From the NCBI GenBank assembly GCA_003427395.1, contig BFEA01000005.1, positions 3,509,465 through 3,569,140 of the forward strand: a DNA stretch of 59,676 bases, written 5' to 3'. This document shows positions 11,283-21,316 of this stretch, piece after piece. The stretch comes from Chara braunii. Taxonomy: Eukaryota > Streptophyta > Charophyceae > Charales > Characeae. Positions within the stretch are counted from its first letter, which is position 1; each line of letters opens with the position of its first letter. Position numbers and translations under genes: made by a program. The notes under the pieces were generated by a model. It saw nothing but the letters and a program-made list of their open reading frames with translations, made no database searches and was not told the DNA's origin.

Positions 11283-11651
11283 ATGAGAACTAAAGAGATT
11301 TCAGCAGAGGAAATCAGACGGAGAAGACTGAAATTTGGCAGAGGTTCAGGCCCAGGTCCAGAGGAAGTCGAGTGTCTCCTAAAGTCACTGAACACTCTAA
11401 GCAAGAGAGAGGTGTTTCCATATGAGGTTGTCAAATATGAGATGGTCGAGAGCGGATGGGAGAAGGAACGATTATACATACTGACATTCTATTTCACAGA
11501 ACTGGACGTGTATGATGTGAGAATCTATGTTCCAAAAGAGAGAAGTGTTGAAACAGTGTATGAGAGATGTTGGGGATTTGATGAAGAAGTCGTACTAAAA
11601 GAGAAAAAGAGACTTGAGAGAGGGAATAAATATTTTACTGGATCTACCTAA
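11283..11651 (+). CDS. Leader ORF X2 (unknown family)
   Basis: 122 codons starting at ATG 11283. After a basic N-terminus (residues 1-25) comes an X-family segment, L..LNTLSKREVFPYE followed by YILTFYFTELDVYDVRIYV. It appears to be a tandem diverged copy of X1 and of the LTR ORF at 9394. The frame is intact. No known domain is recognised, and it could be a structural or RNA-binding accessory protein, but nothing shows this. Confidence 0.45.
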   Translation: MRTKEISAEEIRRRRLKFGRGSGPGPEEVECLLKSLNTLSKREVFPYEVVKYEMVESGWEKERLYILTFYFTELDVYDVRIYVPKERSVETVYERCWGFDEEVVLKEKKRLERGNKYFTGST

Positions 11652-11979
11652 TTTACTGTCTTTGATGGACTCCCCCAGCTCCTCTCTTACCTGATAGTAA
11701 CCCAACGAGAGGTAATTGGTTTACAATGATAAATTTTGCATGGAAAGTGAAGAGAGTTTAAGAAGAATACTCTAAGTAGCCAGGATAACTACTGTGAGGG
11801 GCAAACTCTATGAGGTGACAGACATGATAATCCCTTTGTGATTCTGAGATATGAGACTTATGTGTGGCTTGCAAAGTTAAAGAGAAAGGTAACCTGATTA
11901 CCTGGGGAAGGAAGTAAGGCAATTTGAGAGACTCCCTAACCTTTTAACTACTATTGACTTTGAGGATAGAAGAGATTGA

Positions 11980-12123
11980 ATGTCTCTTCGAGAAGTTATT
12001 GTCGTCGTTGGTAAGGCAAGAGAGACAGACTTGACAGTAGTGTTAAAGTCTATGCTTCTTGATAATTTCGAGCATCAGTTCGAAGTCCCGGATCAGGTCT
12101 CCTTTGAGACTCGCCTCTTCTGA
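11980..12123 (+). CDS. Leader ORF Y1 fragment
   Basis: A short 47-codon frame whose segment ETDLTVVLKSML, then VPDQVSFETRLF, aligns with the tail of Y2 (TEINYLLKVV ... QERVSLARRI). It is probably a truncated or decayed member of the Y family. No independent function can be assigned. Confidence 0.3.
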   Translation: MSLREVIVVVGKARETDLTVVLKSMLLDNFEHQFEVPDQVSFETRLF

Positions 12124-12204
12124 TGATAATCATGATGATCAAGAATGTCTGACCCTATTGAGCAACTAACATTTGGGGTTGTATAGGAAAGAAAAATAGT
12201 CAAG

Positions 12205-12435
12205 GTGGAAGAGACTCTTCGTATCTCTGACAAAAACCTCTCTACCTTGGTTGAGATTGAATTCTTGCAACCATTCTTCGATCAGATGAGAGATTCTGCC
12301 TTGAGAATTGTCACTGATCGGACTGAGATAAACTATTTATTAAAGGTGGTGAAAGTGAGAATTACTGAGAAAGTATCATACCACACTTCTCAGGAACGGG
12401 TCTCTCTTGCAAGAAGGATCAACAACAAGCCGTAA
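12205..12435 (+). CDS. Leader ORF Y2 (unknown family)
   Basis: 76 codons (alternative start). The pattern FFDQMRDSALRIV, TEINYLL, then SLARRINN matches the Y-family ORF in the LTRs at 6552 and 26137 and Y3 directly downstream. It is separated from Y3 by only three bases, which suggests a tandem duplication of one module. The function is not recognised. Confidence 0.4.
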   Translation: MEETLRISDKNLSTLVEIEFLQPFFDQMRDSALRIVTDRTEINYLLKVVKVRITEKVSYHTSQERVSLARRINNKP

Positions 12436-12438
12436 ACA

Positions 12439-12705
12439 ATGCAATTTGATTATGAGATTATAGACCTGACTCGATATTTTATGATTCGGGGTACTGTAAA
12501 AGGGTATAATAGAAGATTGAGTAGGGATGATGAGAGAGAGCTGATTGAAGATTACATTAGAAGGCTGAGAAGAATTACATTGCCCTTGATCACTACTCAG
12601 TCTATTATTGCTTATACTCTTTATGTACAAAATTATCAAGGGGTAGAACAGACAAGGGAAGAAAGAAACGAACCTGTATCCCTTGCGAAAAGAGTGAGAG
12701 ATTGA
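12439..12705 (+). CDS. Leader ORF Y3 (unknown family)
   Basis: 88 codons from ATG 12439. It is rich in Arg and Glu, with ITTQSIIAYTLYV and EPVSLAKRVRD aligning to Y2. Gag begins about 60 bp downstream. The module may have served as an N-terminal extension of Gag before decay, or as a separate leader protein; the sequence does not decide. Confidence 0.4.
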   Translation: MQFDYEIIDLTRYFMIRGTVKGYNRRLSRDDERELIEDYIRRLRRITLPLITTQSIIAYTLYVQNYQGVEQTREERNEPVSLAKRVRD

Positions 12706-12766
12706 AGGGCAAGAAAAAAAAGGACAAAAGTGACAGAAAGAGATAAGGAAGTATTCGAGAGAGTCT

Positions 12767-13911
12767 ATGGTCAAAATGGCAGGACGAGGTAGACCGAGTT
12801 CTTCCGCATGAACCAATGAAGAGGCCTTGGTTGGGGTTATACGGGAATTGGTTGAGAGAGTCGACACAATCAAAGGAGGGTCAGACATTGCAAGAGCAAA
12901 GAGGCCAGATGAGAGAATTTCATGTTTCAGAGGGCCTCAAGTAAATGATTTTCTGGACGAGTATGAATAATTTGGTCTTAGTTATGGTTGGACAGATAAA
13001 CAACGGCTTAAACACCTCCTTTCTTATTGTGATACTGACTCAAGATTGCTGTTCAGGAACTGATGGAAGGTGCCACTACATGGAAAAAGGTCAAAGAGAG
13101 AATGAAAAAGGAATTTGAGAAGGACCCAGTCCCAACTACAACCAAGGATTTACTCAACATCAGAAGAGCTAAGTATGACACTTTCAATGTTTCCCTTCAG
13201 ACCTTCATCTGAACAACAAAAAAAATCCCTTATTTGAACGAAAGTCAGAGATGCCATATATTTTTGACAAATTTTACTGACACTGAAAGGCAAACCGTTC
13301 TCAATCAAGCTCAGCACTATCCTCTCANATGGGATGAAATGGTTGCAATTGTAAGAACTCTGCCTACAGTCTCTCATAAGAAATGGTCACTAGATCAGAT
13401 TAGTACTTTGGCTAACGACTGGGAGACTGAGAATGGTATGAACAGAGGAAACAATCTGAGTGCTGAGAATATTCTTCAGAAAGTGATGACTAACTTTATG
13501 CCTGCGAGGCCTGTTACCCATGCTGTGGATGACAGAGGGAAGAAGAAAGTTAAAAGTGATGAGGATGATGATTATGATGATGATGAAGACTATGGTAAGA
13601 AGGGGGATTCTTCCAGACCTAAAAAAAATGAAAAAAATGGTGACAAAAGAAACAGAGAAAGAAGAAAATATGATGAGCGTCCTAAGAGGAGTTTTGTCTG
13701 CTACTATTGTGGAGAAGGGGGTCCTCCTACCACCTATTGCAAGCCTCTTGAGGAGGATGTAAGGAGTGGGGTGGCAAAGAAGGATGCAATGGGCCATGTC
13801 TGTGATAGTTCATGGAACAAGTTGGACCCTAGGCATCCAAGAGGTATGAGACTTCTTGCTCTTAAACATGATGAAAATATGAAGACGAAGAAAAGAGAAA
13901 GGTTAATATGA
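12767..13911 (+). pseudogene. gag (capsid/nucleocapsid), broken
   Basis: Gag forms the particle that packages element RNA. The likely start is ATG 12767 or 12776 (MAGRGRPSSSA). The frame is interrupted by TGA 12809, TAA 12968, a frameshift near 13045 and TGA 13210, then is open from 13211 to 13911. The capsid-like helical region includes TNEEALVGVIREL and ELMEGATTWKKVKERM. It is followed by an Asp/Lys-rich linker and one zinc-knuckle-like motif CYYCGEGGPPTTYC in which the usual His is Pro. One N at 13327 gives an unknown residue. It ends at TGA 13909, overlapping the protease start by ATGA. Confidence 0.7.
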
Positions 13912-15233
13912 ATGTTCATTTTATCATTGAAGAGTTGCCTAATGAACTAGTACAAAGAACAAGTGACCCTTATACCACGATTGAGTTGTCTCTGCAATCC
14001 TTAACATTGACAGAGTGTGAGCCTAGCGAGACATCTACAAGTGAGTCTCCATTGGGAGGGGATCCTGCTTCTCAGAATCCTTCTGAATTAGTAGAGTCCT
14101 CTTCCAATGAAATGACTCGCTTCCTGGCTCACATGATGTCGTTCCATGGTGATTTACCCCCAGAACTCGTCATGAAACCTAGTGTCAAGCTTGACGAAGT
14201 GAGAAACCTTCAAACTCGCATGACGCCTCAAATGATAGAGGAAAAGAAAAGGAGGAAGACTGAGGAGTCACTGATTAATATCCTTGATGATCCGGAACCG
14301 AAACTTTCACATAGAAAGAATGAACAGGGGAGAAAGAGAAAATTTATCCTCAAGAGTGACTTGGATGATGAGACAGTGATTTCTTATGTAATTACTAAAA
14401 TGCTGGAAGAGACGGAAGTGATATTGCCCTTCAAGGAGACAATGACTCTAGCACCCAAATTGAGAGAAGAGCTGAAAAAGTTGATTGAGAAGAAAAAATT
14501 GAAAGCTAATTACTTGGGATCAGTCTTTCCCAACCAAGTGAACAGGTCACTGTCAGGTTGCAAGATGAGATTCGCAACCATGGGATATGGACACCTTACA
14601 AGTTGTATTAATCAAGTGAAGATTCTAGCCTTAGTGGACTCTGGAGCAGAGATGATACTCCTTTCTCGAAGAATGATGGAGGCATGTAATTTATCTATTG
14701 ATAGAACTGCACAAAATGTACTGAGCAATATTGCAGGAGAGCTGTTTGTGGCAGGGTTCATTGATAACCTGCCTATCAGAGTTGGAACAATGACTGTGAA
14801 ATTGCTGGGTTTTGTAGTGCCGGATCTGGACCATGACTGTATCTTGGGAACTCCATTCTTGCATAGGATGGAGGGGGTTCAATTATTCAACCATGAGGGG
14901 TAATCTTGGATCGGCCTACAAGATCCTGAGACTGCTCAAGAGCAAATCTTTATGGTCTGCACAAAAAGTGATTTCAAGCATCAATTGTCTGCTAATTCAA
15001 TCAGAAGAGAAGAGTCAGCTGAAAGGGTTAGGAGACTAAAGGAAGAAGGAAAACAAGAAGCGAAAGAAGAGATTTCGGTGGGTATCAATCAAGTTTCAAA
15101 AATGATAAAAGCCCTTCGTAAACTCGAGGATGAGGATGAACAAATTGAAGCCTTTAAGAAGGCTGTCGAGACTGCTAAAGGTGGAAAGATAAAATTGAAA
15201 TTTGCAGCGACTCACCATTTTTTAGAAAAATAG
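13908..15233 (+). pseudogene. Aspartic protease region of pol, one in-frame stop
   Basis: Starts at ATG 13908, overlapping gag by four bases. The retropepsin active site ALVDSGAEMILLSRRMM lies at about 14628-14680, and the flap/C-terminal region VPDLDHDCILGTPFLH at about 14815-14865. It is preceded by about 230 residues of acidic linker. TAA at 14901 interrupts it; the same frame continues as a charged segment to 15233, and reading then shifts frame (near 15217-15230) into the RT. Such an enzyme would cleave Gag and Pol in the particle. The overlap suggests reinitiation or a lost frameshift site between gag and pol. Confidence 0.72.
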
Positions 15234-18200
15234 TCACTGGGTCAAAAATAAAATATAAGCCCAAGGGGGTGAAGAAAAACTCGGTGGCAGTCCTAATAGA
15301 AAAAAATTATAATGCAGCAATGAAAAGGGTGAGAGAGATTATTAAAGCATTGAGAGAGTCTGCAAAATTGGGGAATAGGGTCACCAGAGAGAGATTTGAC
15401 ACGATGAAGATAGGCTCGGATCAGTTTATCCTGCCTAGAGAGAAATAATATATCTTCAAGATGTGTCAGGACTTATCCGGTGCATTTTCCTTTAATGATG
15501 AAGAGAGAGGGCGGTTGGATGTGGATATGATCAAGATGACCAAAATTTGGACAGTTGATCATGTTTCATGGAATGATAGACCGACCAAGTATGCCGTGAA
15601 AGAAGAAGCAAAAGTTGTAAAATACCTTGACAAGAAGATTGCATCTAATGTTATTGAACCTGCTGATGGACCGTATGCTAACCACTGGTTTTGCTTTTGG
15701 AAATCAGGGGGTGGATTGAGATGGATTCAGAATCTTCAGAAACTCAACTCTGTGACGGTATGTGATGCGGGTAGTCTTCCTAATGTTGATCTCCTCTCTG
15801 AATCTTTTGCTGGTCGATGCATTTATTCTCTAGTTGATTTGTATTCTGGCTATGATCAGTTTTCCATTGATCCCACTAGCCGACCAATGACTGCCCTGCA
15901 CACGCCAAGGGGACTCATTCAAATGTGTGTGGTGCCTCAGGGTTGGACTAATGGTGTGGCGGTGGTTCAAAGGGATATGATCCAAGTCATGCAAGATATT
16001 TCTCCTGAGATAACCAGTCCCTACATTGATGACAATCCTGTAAAAGGACCCCTGGTAAGGGATGAGACTTTGGTTGCAGGTGGAGTCAGAAAGTTTGTCT
16101 GGAACATGCTGAAGGAGTAAAGATGGTCCTAGAGAGACTTCTGACTGTCAGTGGACCAAAGTCCCTTCTCTTCCTATCTGAGGTGATCATCTTAGGCTTC
16201 AGGTGTTTCTCCAAGGGTAGGAGTCCTGACCCCAAGAAGATAGACAAGATCTTAAATTGGCCTCTTCCTCTCAAAAGAGTGACAGACGTCAGGAGCTTCT
16301 TGGGAGTCTGTGGATTCTGGAGGATTTTTATTCCTCATTTTGCTACCCTTGCAGAGCCTCTGAGGGAAATGGTAAGGCAAGGGGTTAATCTAGCCTGAAA
16401 TGATAAAAGACAAGCTGCCGCAGAAACACTACAGGAAAAACTAAAAGATGGTGGTGTGGTGCTGGGAGTACCACTTTAGGCCGATGGAGGACCGGTTGCT
16501 CTGGGTGGAGTGCTCATTCAGAAAGATGAAAATGGGAAAGAGAGGCCTCTGAGATATAAGAGTAGAACTCTCAATTCAACAGAGAGAGGTTACACCCAAT
16601 TCAGGAAGGAGCTACTGTCGATCATCCATAGCTTCAGGTGCTTCAAGCACTACATACTAGGAAGGAGATTCATCTTGAGGACTGATGCATCTGCTGTGAT
16701 TGGTGCCATCAAGAAGCACCAACAAGTAGATCCAACAGTCAGCAGGTGGATCGCCTTCATCTGGACATATGATTTTAAGTTGGAAAAGATTTTCACTGAG
16801 AAGAACAGAGCAGATGGTCTAAGCCGGATTGAGTGGCGAAAAGAAGAAGAAGAGGATGTAAATGGAACGCTTGAAGAATCATCCTATGTTGATAATTTTC
16901 TTAATGAGAAAGATGATGAGGATTATGAAGCACCACACTCCTACAAGTGGAGTTTGTGGCATGAAGAGATAGACAACTGGGGAGAAATCCCTAATGCATA
17001 TGTTTATGAGTCGATTCTTAGGAAAGAAGAAGAAGATGAACCAAATGATTGGTATGCTAGAGTTAATGCAGCAGAAGTGACTGCTCATGAAATGGGGGAA
17101 AACTCTGGTTCAAAGGAAGAAGAAGAAGGAGGCGAAAAAAAGGAAGAAGATATATTTTTCATATTTGAGGAATATGATGAAAACTATCAAGAGATTGGTA
17201 AGAGGATGAAAAAGGAGCAACTAAAAGAATAGTATTGTAAGAATTCAAGGAAAAAGTTCAGACTAAAAAGAAGACATTTCTTTGTGGATGGTAAGGGAGG
17301 CCTACTTCCACTAAGGGTGGTCTGTGGTAAAGAGAGACAATTAGAGATAATTGCTGCTCTACATGAGGGGGGTGCTGGTGGCCACAGGGCTGCCGAGGCA
17401 ACCTACTCTAAGACTGTCAAACTCTACTTCTGGCCTGGCATGAGAGACATGATTTTCTGATTTTGTAAATCATGTGTGTTATGTCAGAAGAGGTCTCCCA
17501 CAAGAATGATTGAACCTTTATTTCCCACTATTCTGGTAGAGCCAGGAAGCAGAGTTCATTTAGATCTCATCACAATGCTTTTAGGCAAGGGCGGAATGAG
17601 ATATATACTGAACTTGAGAGATAACTTCTTTGGACATGTTGAGGCAAAAACTATAAAAAGAAAGACAGCCGAGCAAGTGGCTGACTGGATAGAAGAAGTT
17701 CATCTTAGGTATCCTTTTATCAGATAATTTGTCTCTGACAGGGGATCAGAATTTTGAAATGAGATCGTTAGGAGAACCACACTCAGGTTGGGTGTCAGAA
17801 TTCTGTATGTGACTACTTACCATTTTCAAGCTAATGCACTTGTTGAAAGAGGTCACAAAACTTTGAAAGATTCATTGGCCAAGTGGTGTGAAGGAAATCT
17901 CAGCAACTGACCAAAAGTGTTAAGAGCTGCTGTATATGCTGACAACATCACAGTTAAAAGAACTACTGGCTATGCACCATTTACTCTGTGGTATGACCGA
18001 TATGCTACATTGCCTATTGAGAATATTGTCAAGACATGGTCAAATCAAGAAAGTGACAGGGACTATTCTATTTCAGAGCTCCTTCAGATCCGAATGAGGC
18101 AAATATCAGACGTTGGCCAGACAGTAATGGATGCTGCAGAAAGGATGACATCTAACAGATTGTCAGATCAAGAGAGATGAAACAAGAAAAGATACATAAG

Positions 18201-18471
18201 AAAGGAAAAACTGAAAGTTTGAGATGTTGTCCTTCTGTTTGACAGTTCCCTTGAGACACAATGGACTAAAAGGTTGGAGCCCAGATGACTTGGTTCTTAT
18301 AAAATTATGGGAGGAGCAGAGGGCAAAGTTTATGAGATCTTAGAGATGGATGGATCCAGGGTTCATGACATGGTATCAAATTCAAGACTTCGTAAATTCA
18401 TATTCAGAGATCCAGATCTGATTCCTACGGTAACCTCAAGGAGAGGGAAGAAAAGTCAGTCATCTAAGTGA
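15217..18471 (+). pseudogene. pol: reverse transcriptase, RNase H, integrase; multiply broken
   Basis: RT spans about 15460-16400, with the first catalytic Asp in SLVDLYSGYDQF and YIDDNPVKGP at the YxDD site, then VRSFLGVCGFWRIF in the connection. RNase H covers about 16500-16830, with PLRYKSRTLNSTERGYTQFRKEL and ILRTDASAV, ending ADGLSRIEW. Integrase runs about 17280-18471: zinc binding HEGGAGGH with CVLC, then HLDLITM, FVSDRGSEF and ANALVERGHKTL carrying the DDE residues. Lesions are TAA 15448, a frameshift near 16105-16120, then in one frame TGA 16396, TAG 16477, TAG 17230, TGA 17458, TAA 17725, TGA 17755, TGA 17908, TGA 18178, TGA 18220 and TGA 18286. Several TGAs sit where relatives have Trp. 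The RT-RNaseH-IN order is Ty3/gypsy. Confidence 0.88.
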
Positions 18472-18950
18472 GAGAGCAGGTCCAGAGAACTGAGAGAAAA
18501 AGTATTGTAAGACAATGAGACAGTAAAACTGAATTTTTAGCAGACAGTGATCGTTCGTGCATGGTCAATTCAACATTTCAATTCTTCAACATGTCAATTA
18601 ATTTTCCGTTTTAGCAGGTAACAAAGTTAATAAGACTATACCTTTGATGTAATGCTACAGTCGATCCATGAGTCTCAGGTCCCTGAAAGTGGGGAATAAC
18701 TGTGAGGCACAGTTTTTCGTGAGCATTGACGCAGTGTCAAGATCAGAGAACTCATGGATGTGGCATATCAAGAGATGTATTCAGTATTCTTTTTATGATA
18801 AAGAGGAAGCACGATGAGCATAGAGAAGTTCAGTTCTGTCTGACTAAGAGTTGTCAGCAGAAGAACTTTGTGTTTTTGACTAAGTTATCAGCTCTCTCTA
18901 AGAAGAGGGAAGGGACCCCTCTGAGATCAACATTTCAATATTTCCTTGGG

Positions 18951-19690
18951 ACTGACGGGATGTCTCTTGGAAAAGAAAATTCCCAGCTGAGGGAAGGGGT
19001 CTCTCTGGGACCAGCAATGAGTATACTTCTTGAGACTGACGGGACATCTCTTGAGAAATGTTTGTCCTGTTATGGGGCGAGGGCAGTTTGCTTGTGAGTT
19101 ATGATACGCTTGTCTAATTATCTGTGCCTGGGGTATCTTCTTCTTTAAACCTAAGGATGGATTGATTGTCGGGGTCAGCCAGAGCCTTACCGCGGTAGGT
19201 TGCAATCTGGTGGGGTCAGCAGGTCCCCGATGCGAGTGTCGAATTCCGTAATCAACTGAGGCTCAGACTCCGGGGGTCTGGCCTATGAGGTTGAAAGGGG
19301 TCAGCTGGAACCCTACTGTAGTTAGAGGATGCAATCCAGTAAGGTTCGCCAGAGCCTTGAATCGTAGTTAGACCGAGTCCTACGTTCGAAAATCTGGGCG
19401 GGGCAGCCAGCGCCCTTGGCCAAAAACTGGTAGGTGAGCTGGTCCCTGACCGCAGTGGTCAAATCCGGGTTCGGGACAGTTTGACTGACGGGACGTCTAC
19501 TGTCATAGGGTGACCAGACCCGCTATAGTTTGGGTGTCCTGGCGAGAGTGCTAAAGGGCTTCCATACTCGAGTAGTGGGTATGCTGGTCCTTACTTGGAG
19601 GCAGGTCAAAGGGGCTGTTAAGACAAATGGTCTAACTAGTCCTAGCCTGAGGTGGGTCGGATGAGGTATGTCAGACTGACGGGACGTCTG
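18951..19690. repeat. Interspersed ACTGACGGGA(C/T)(G/A)TCT motif, four copies
   Basis: Copies start at 18951, 19035, 19484 and 19675. Each is preceded by G/A or T/C-GA and followed by GTCT or ATCT. Spacing is uneven (84, 449, 191), so it is not a simple tandem array. Function is unknown. Confidence 0.55.
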
Positions 19691-19940
19691 TCATTCCTAA
19701 CCAGTGGTGGGCCGAAACCAAGGCAATCAATAAGCTCCTGGGTGTAAGGAATTGTTTTATTGCGTCTATTATTTAATTATTTTATTAAATTTATTATTGT
19801 TTTATTTTATTCGGGGTTCTGGTTTGTTTACTTGCTGCTTGTCTGATAACAGTTGGGGAACCTGCTTGCTAGGGCATAGTTATTGTCTGTAGGACTCGCT
19901 GTTTTGCAGGTATACAAATACTTATCTGAAGTTCCCAGAC

Positions 19941-20116
19941 CAGAGAAAAGAAAAAAGGTTTGGTATCCCCTCCCTTTTATCTGAGAAGCCGAGGAGACGC
20001 CTCATTTAGGCCAGAGAAAGAAAACAAGGGTTTGATATCCCCATCAGGTGTTTGGGAAGTTGAGAAGACGTCTCACTCAGGCCAGAGAGATAGAAAAAAG
20101 GTTTGGTATGTTCCGT
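19941..20116. repeat. Three 71-bp tandem units
   Basis: Units begin CAGAGA at 19941, 20012 and 20083, each containing AAGG(G)TTTG(G/A)TAT followed by GAGAAG..GAGACG(C/T)CTCA. The third is cut short near 20116. Confidence 0.7.
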
Positions 20117-20392
20117 CCCCAACATGGCAGACAGAGTGAGTGCCCTCGTTACGGGGACAACACCCCTGGCAAAGATGCCTGATCAAGAGCTAAGGTAACC
20201 TTCATACAAAAGATCGGCAGCAGAGCAAGTTAATCAGGTAGACAAAAATCCTTGTTAAAATTTATTTGGTGGCCGACAAGCGGCCTTGTTCACGAGGAAC
20301 CTGCATCCCCGGCCTTAAGGAAGCCAAACTCTCAGGCCTGGGATGCTATGAAGTGGACTGTGAACTGAAAATTTTACAAGTCGAAATCAGAC

Positions 20393-20860
20393 TCAGAAAG
20401 TTGAGGAGAAATCATGCTTATATAAGACATAAAAGATGGTCGTGAGCTCAATCTGGAAAAGAAAGAGAAAAAAGAAGATACTGAAGAGAATACAATGACT
20501 AGGGTGATGAGGTGATGAAACAACACATGGGACAGAGGAAGGTGGAACTGGCACTATGGCCTTGCTCACAGCAGGGGTGGAGGGAGCTCTGGGGATATAA
20601 GGAGGAGAAGAAGCACTGGGTGTGCCGTAGCGTGTATCAATTTTTTTTCGGAGGTACTCCATCCTGTCTGGGGATGAAGTCTTCTCGTACCATCCTGTTA
20701 GTGGATAACGCGGATAAGGCCTCTGATGTGCATAGCCTCTTGGCTCTTCTTCCTCCTCCTCTGAACTATAATCGCGCCTTGCCCTAGCCGGTGGCTCCTC
20801 CTTAGCCTTCCCTGTCCTACCTCCCCTTCCTCTACCCTGTCCGCGACGCGCCTCAGGCAT
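20393..20860 (-). CDS. Antisense ORF between pol and 3' LTR
   Basis: 155 codons from ATG 20860 on the strand opposite to gag-pol. Residues 1-60 are rich in Arg, Gly and Glu (RGQGRGRGGRTG, then a run of acidic residues); the middle is Pro/Ser rich; the last 40 are hydrophobic and may be read-through of non-coding sequence. No domain is recognised. Antisense ORFs between pol and the 3' LTR are known in the plant Tat lineage of Ty3 elements, which makes the position suggestive. It could instead be a fragment of an oppositely oriented gag. Confidence 0.4.
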   Translation of the reverse strand: MPEARRGQGRGRGGRTGKAKEEPPARARRDYSSEEEEEEPRGYAHQRPYPRYPLTGWYEKTSSPDRMEYLRKKIDTRYGTPSASSPPYIPRAPSTPAVSKAIVPVPPSSVPCVVSSPHHPSHCILFSIFFFLFLFQIELTTIFYVLYKHDFSSTF

Positions 20861-21284
20861 GATGTAAGACGAGTGGCCGCAAAGAGGGAGTTACGACCTA
20901 AGAGTACTATGAGAGCAGGATCTAGACTAAGGACGAAGGAAACACTAAAGAAGGAAGAAGGAAACTACCCTGGACCTAAGGGATTACAACGCGACAAGAG
21001 GGAAAAAGGAAACTAGCGCCGGGAGAGAGAGAACTAACGCTGAGAAGAAGGCTAAGGCAGGAGGAAGCTAGCGTCGAAAAAGAAGATTGACGCAGAGAGA
21101 GAAGGCTAACGCAAAGCTAAGAAGAAGGATGAGCGCTAAGAGGGGGGGCGAGTGTTGAAGAGAAAACAGAAAACTGACTGCGCTAAGGCACAGTATGGAT
21201 GCTACCGCAAGTCACAAGTAGGAATGAATGAGAATGTTGCTTGCTTACGCTGGTTTTATACTGGAAGCGTAATCCATTTCGACC

Positions 21285-21316
21285 CAGCGGGGACGCTGGG
21301 TGGGGGTTTGGTATTA
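21285..21316 (+). other. Candidate polypurine tract upstream of 3' LTR
   Basis: GGGTGGGGG lies 10 bases before the TGTC used as LTR start. If the LTR starts at TG 21309, the tract ends two bases before it, which is the normal arrangement. It is weak because T and C interrupt it. Confidence 0.35.

Larger units (their letters stand above)
18472..20392 (+). other. Long non-coding 3' region of giant element
   Basis: 1.9 kb between integrase and the antisense ORF. The open frame at 18726-19097 has no recognised motif. The region holds four copies of an ACTGACGGGA motif (18951, 19035, 19484, 19675), partly repeated GGTCAGC(C/A)..AG segments near 19170-19480, and three 71-bp tandem units from 19941. 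Confidence 0.6.
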
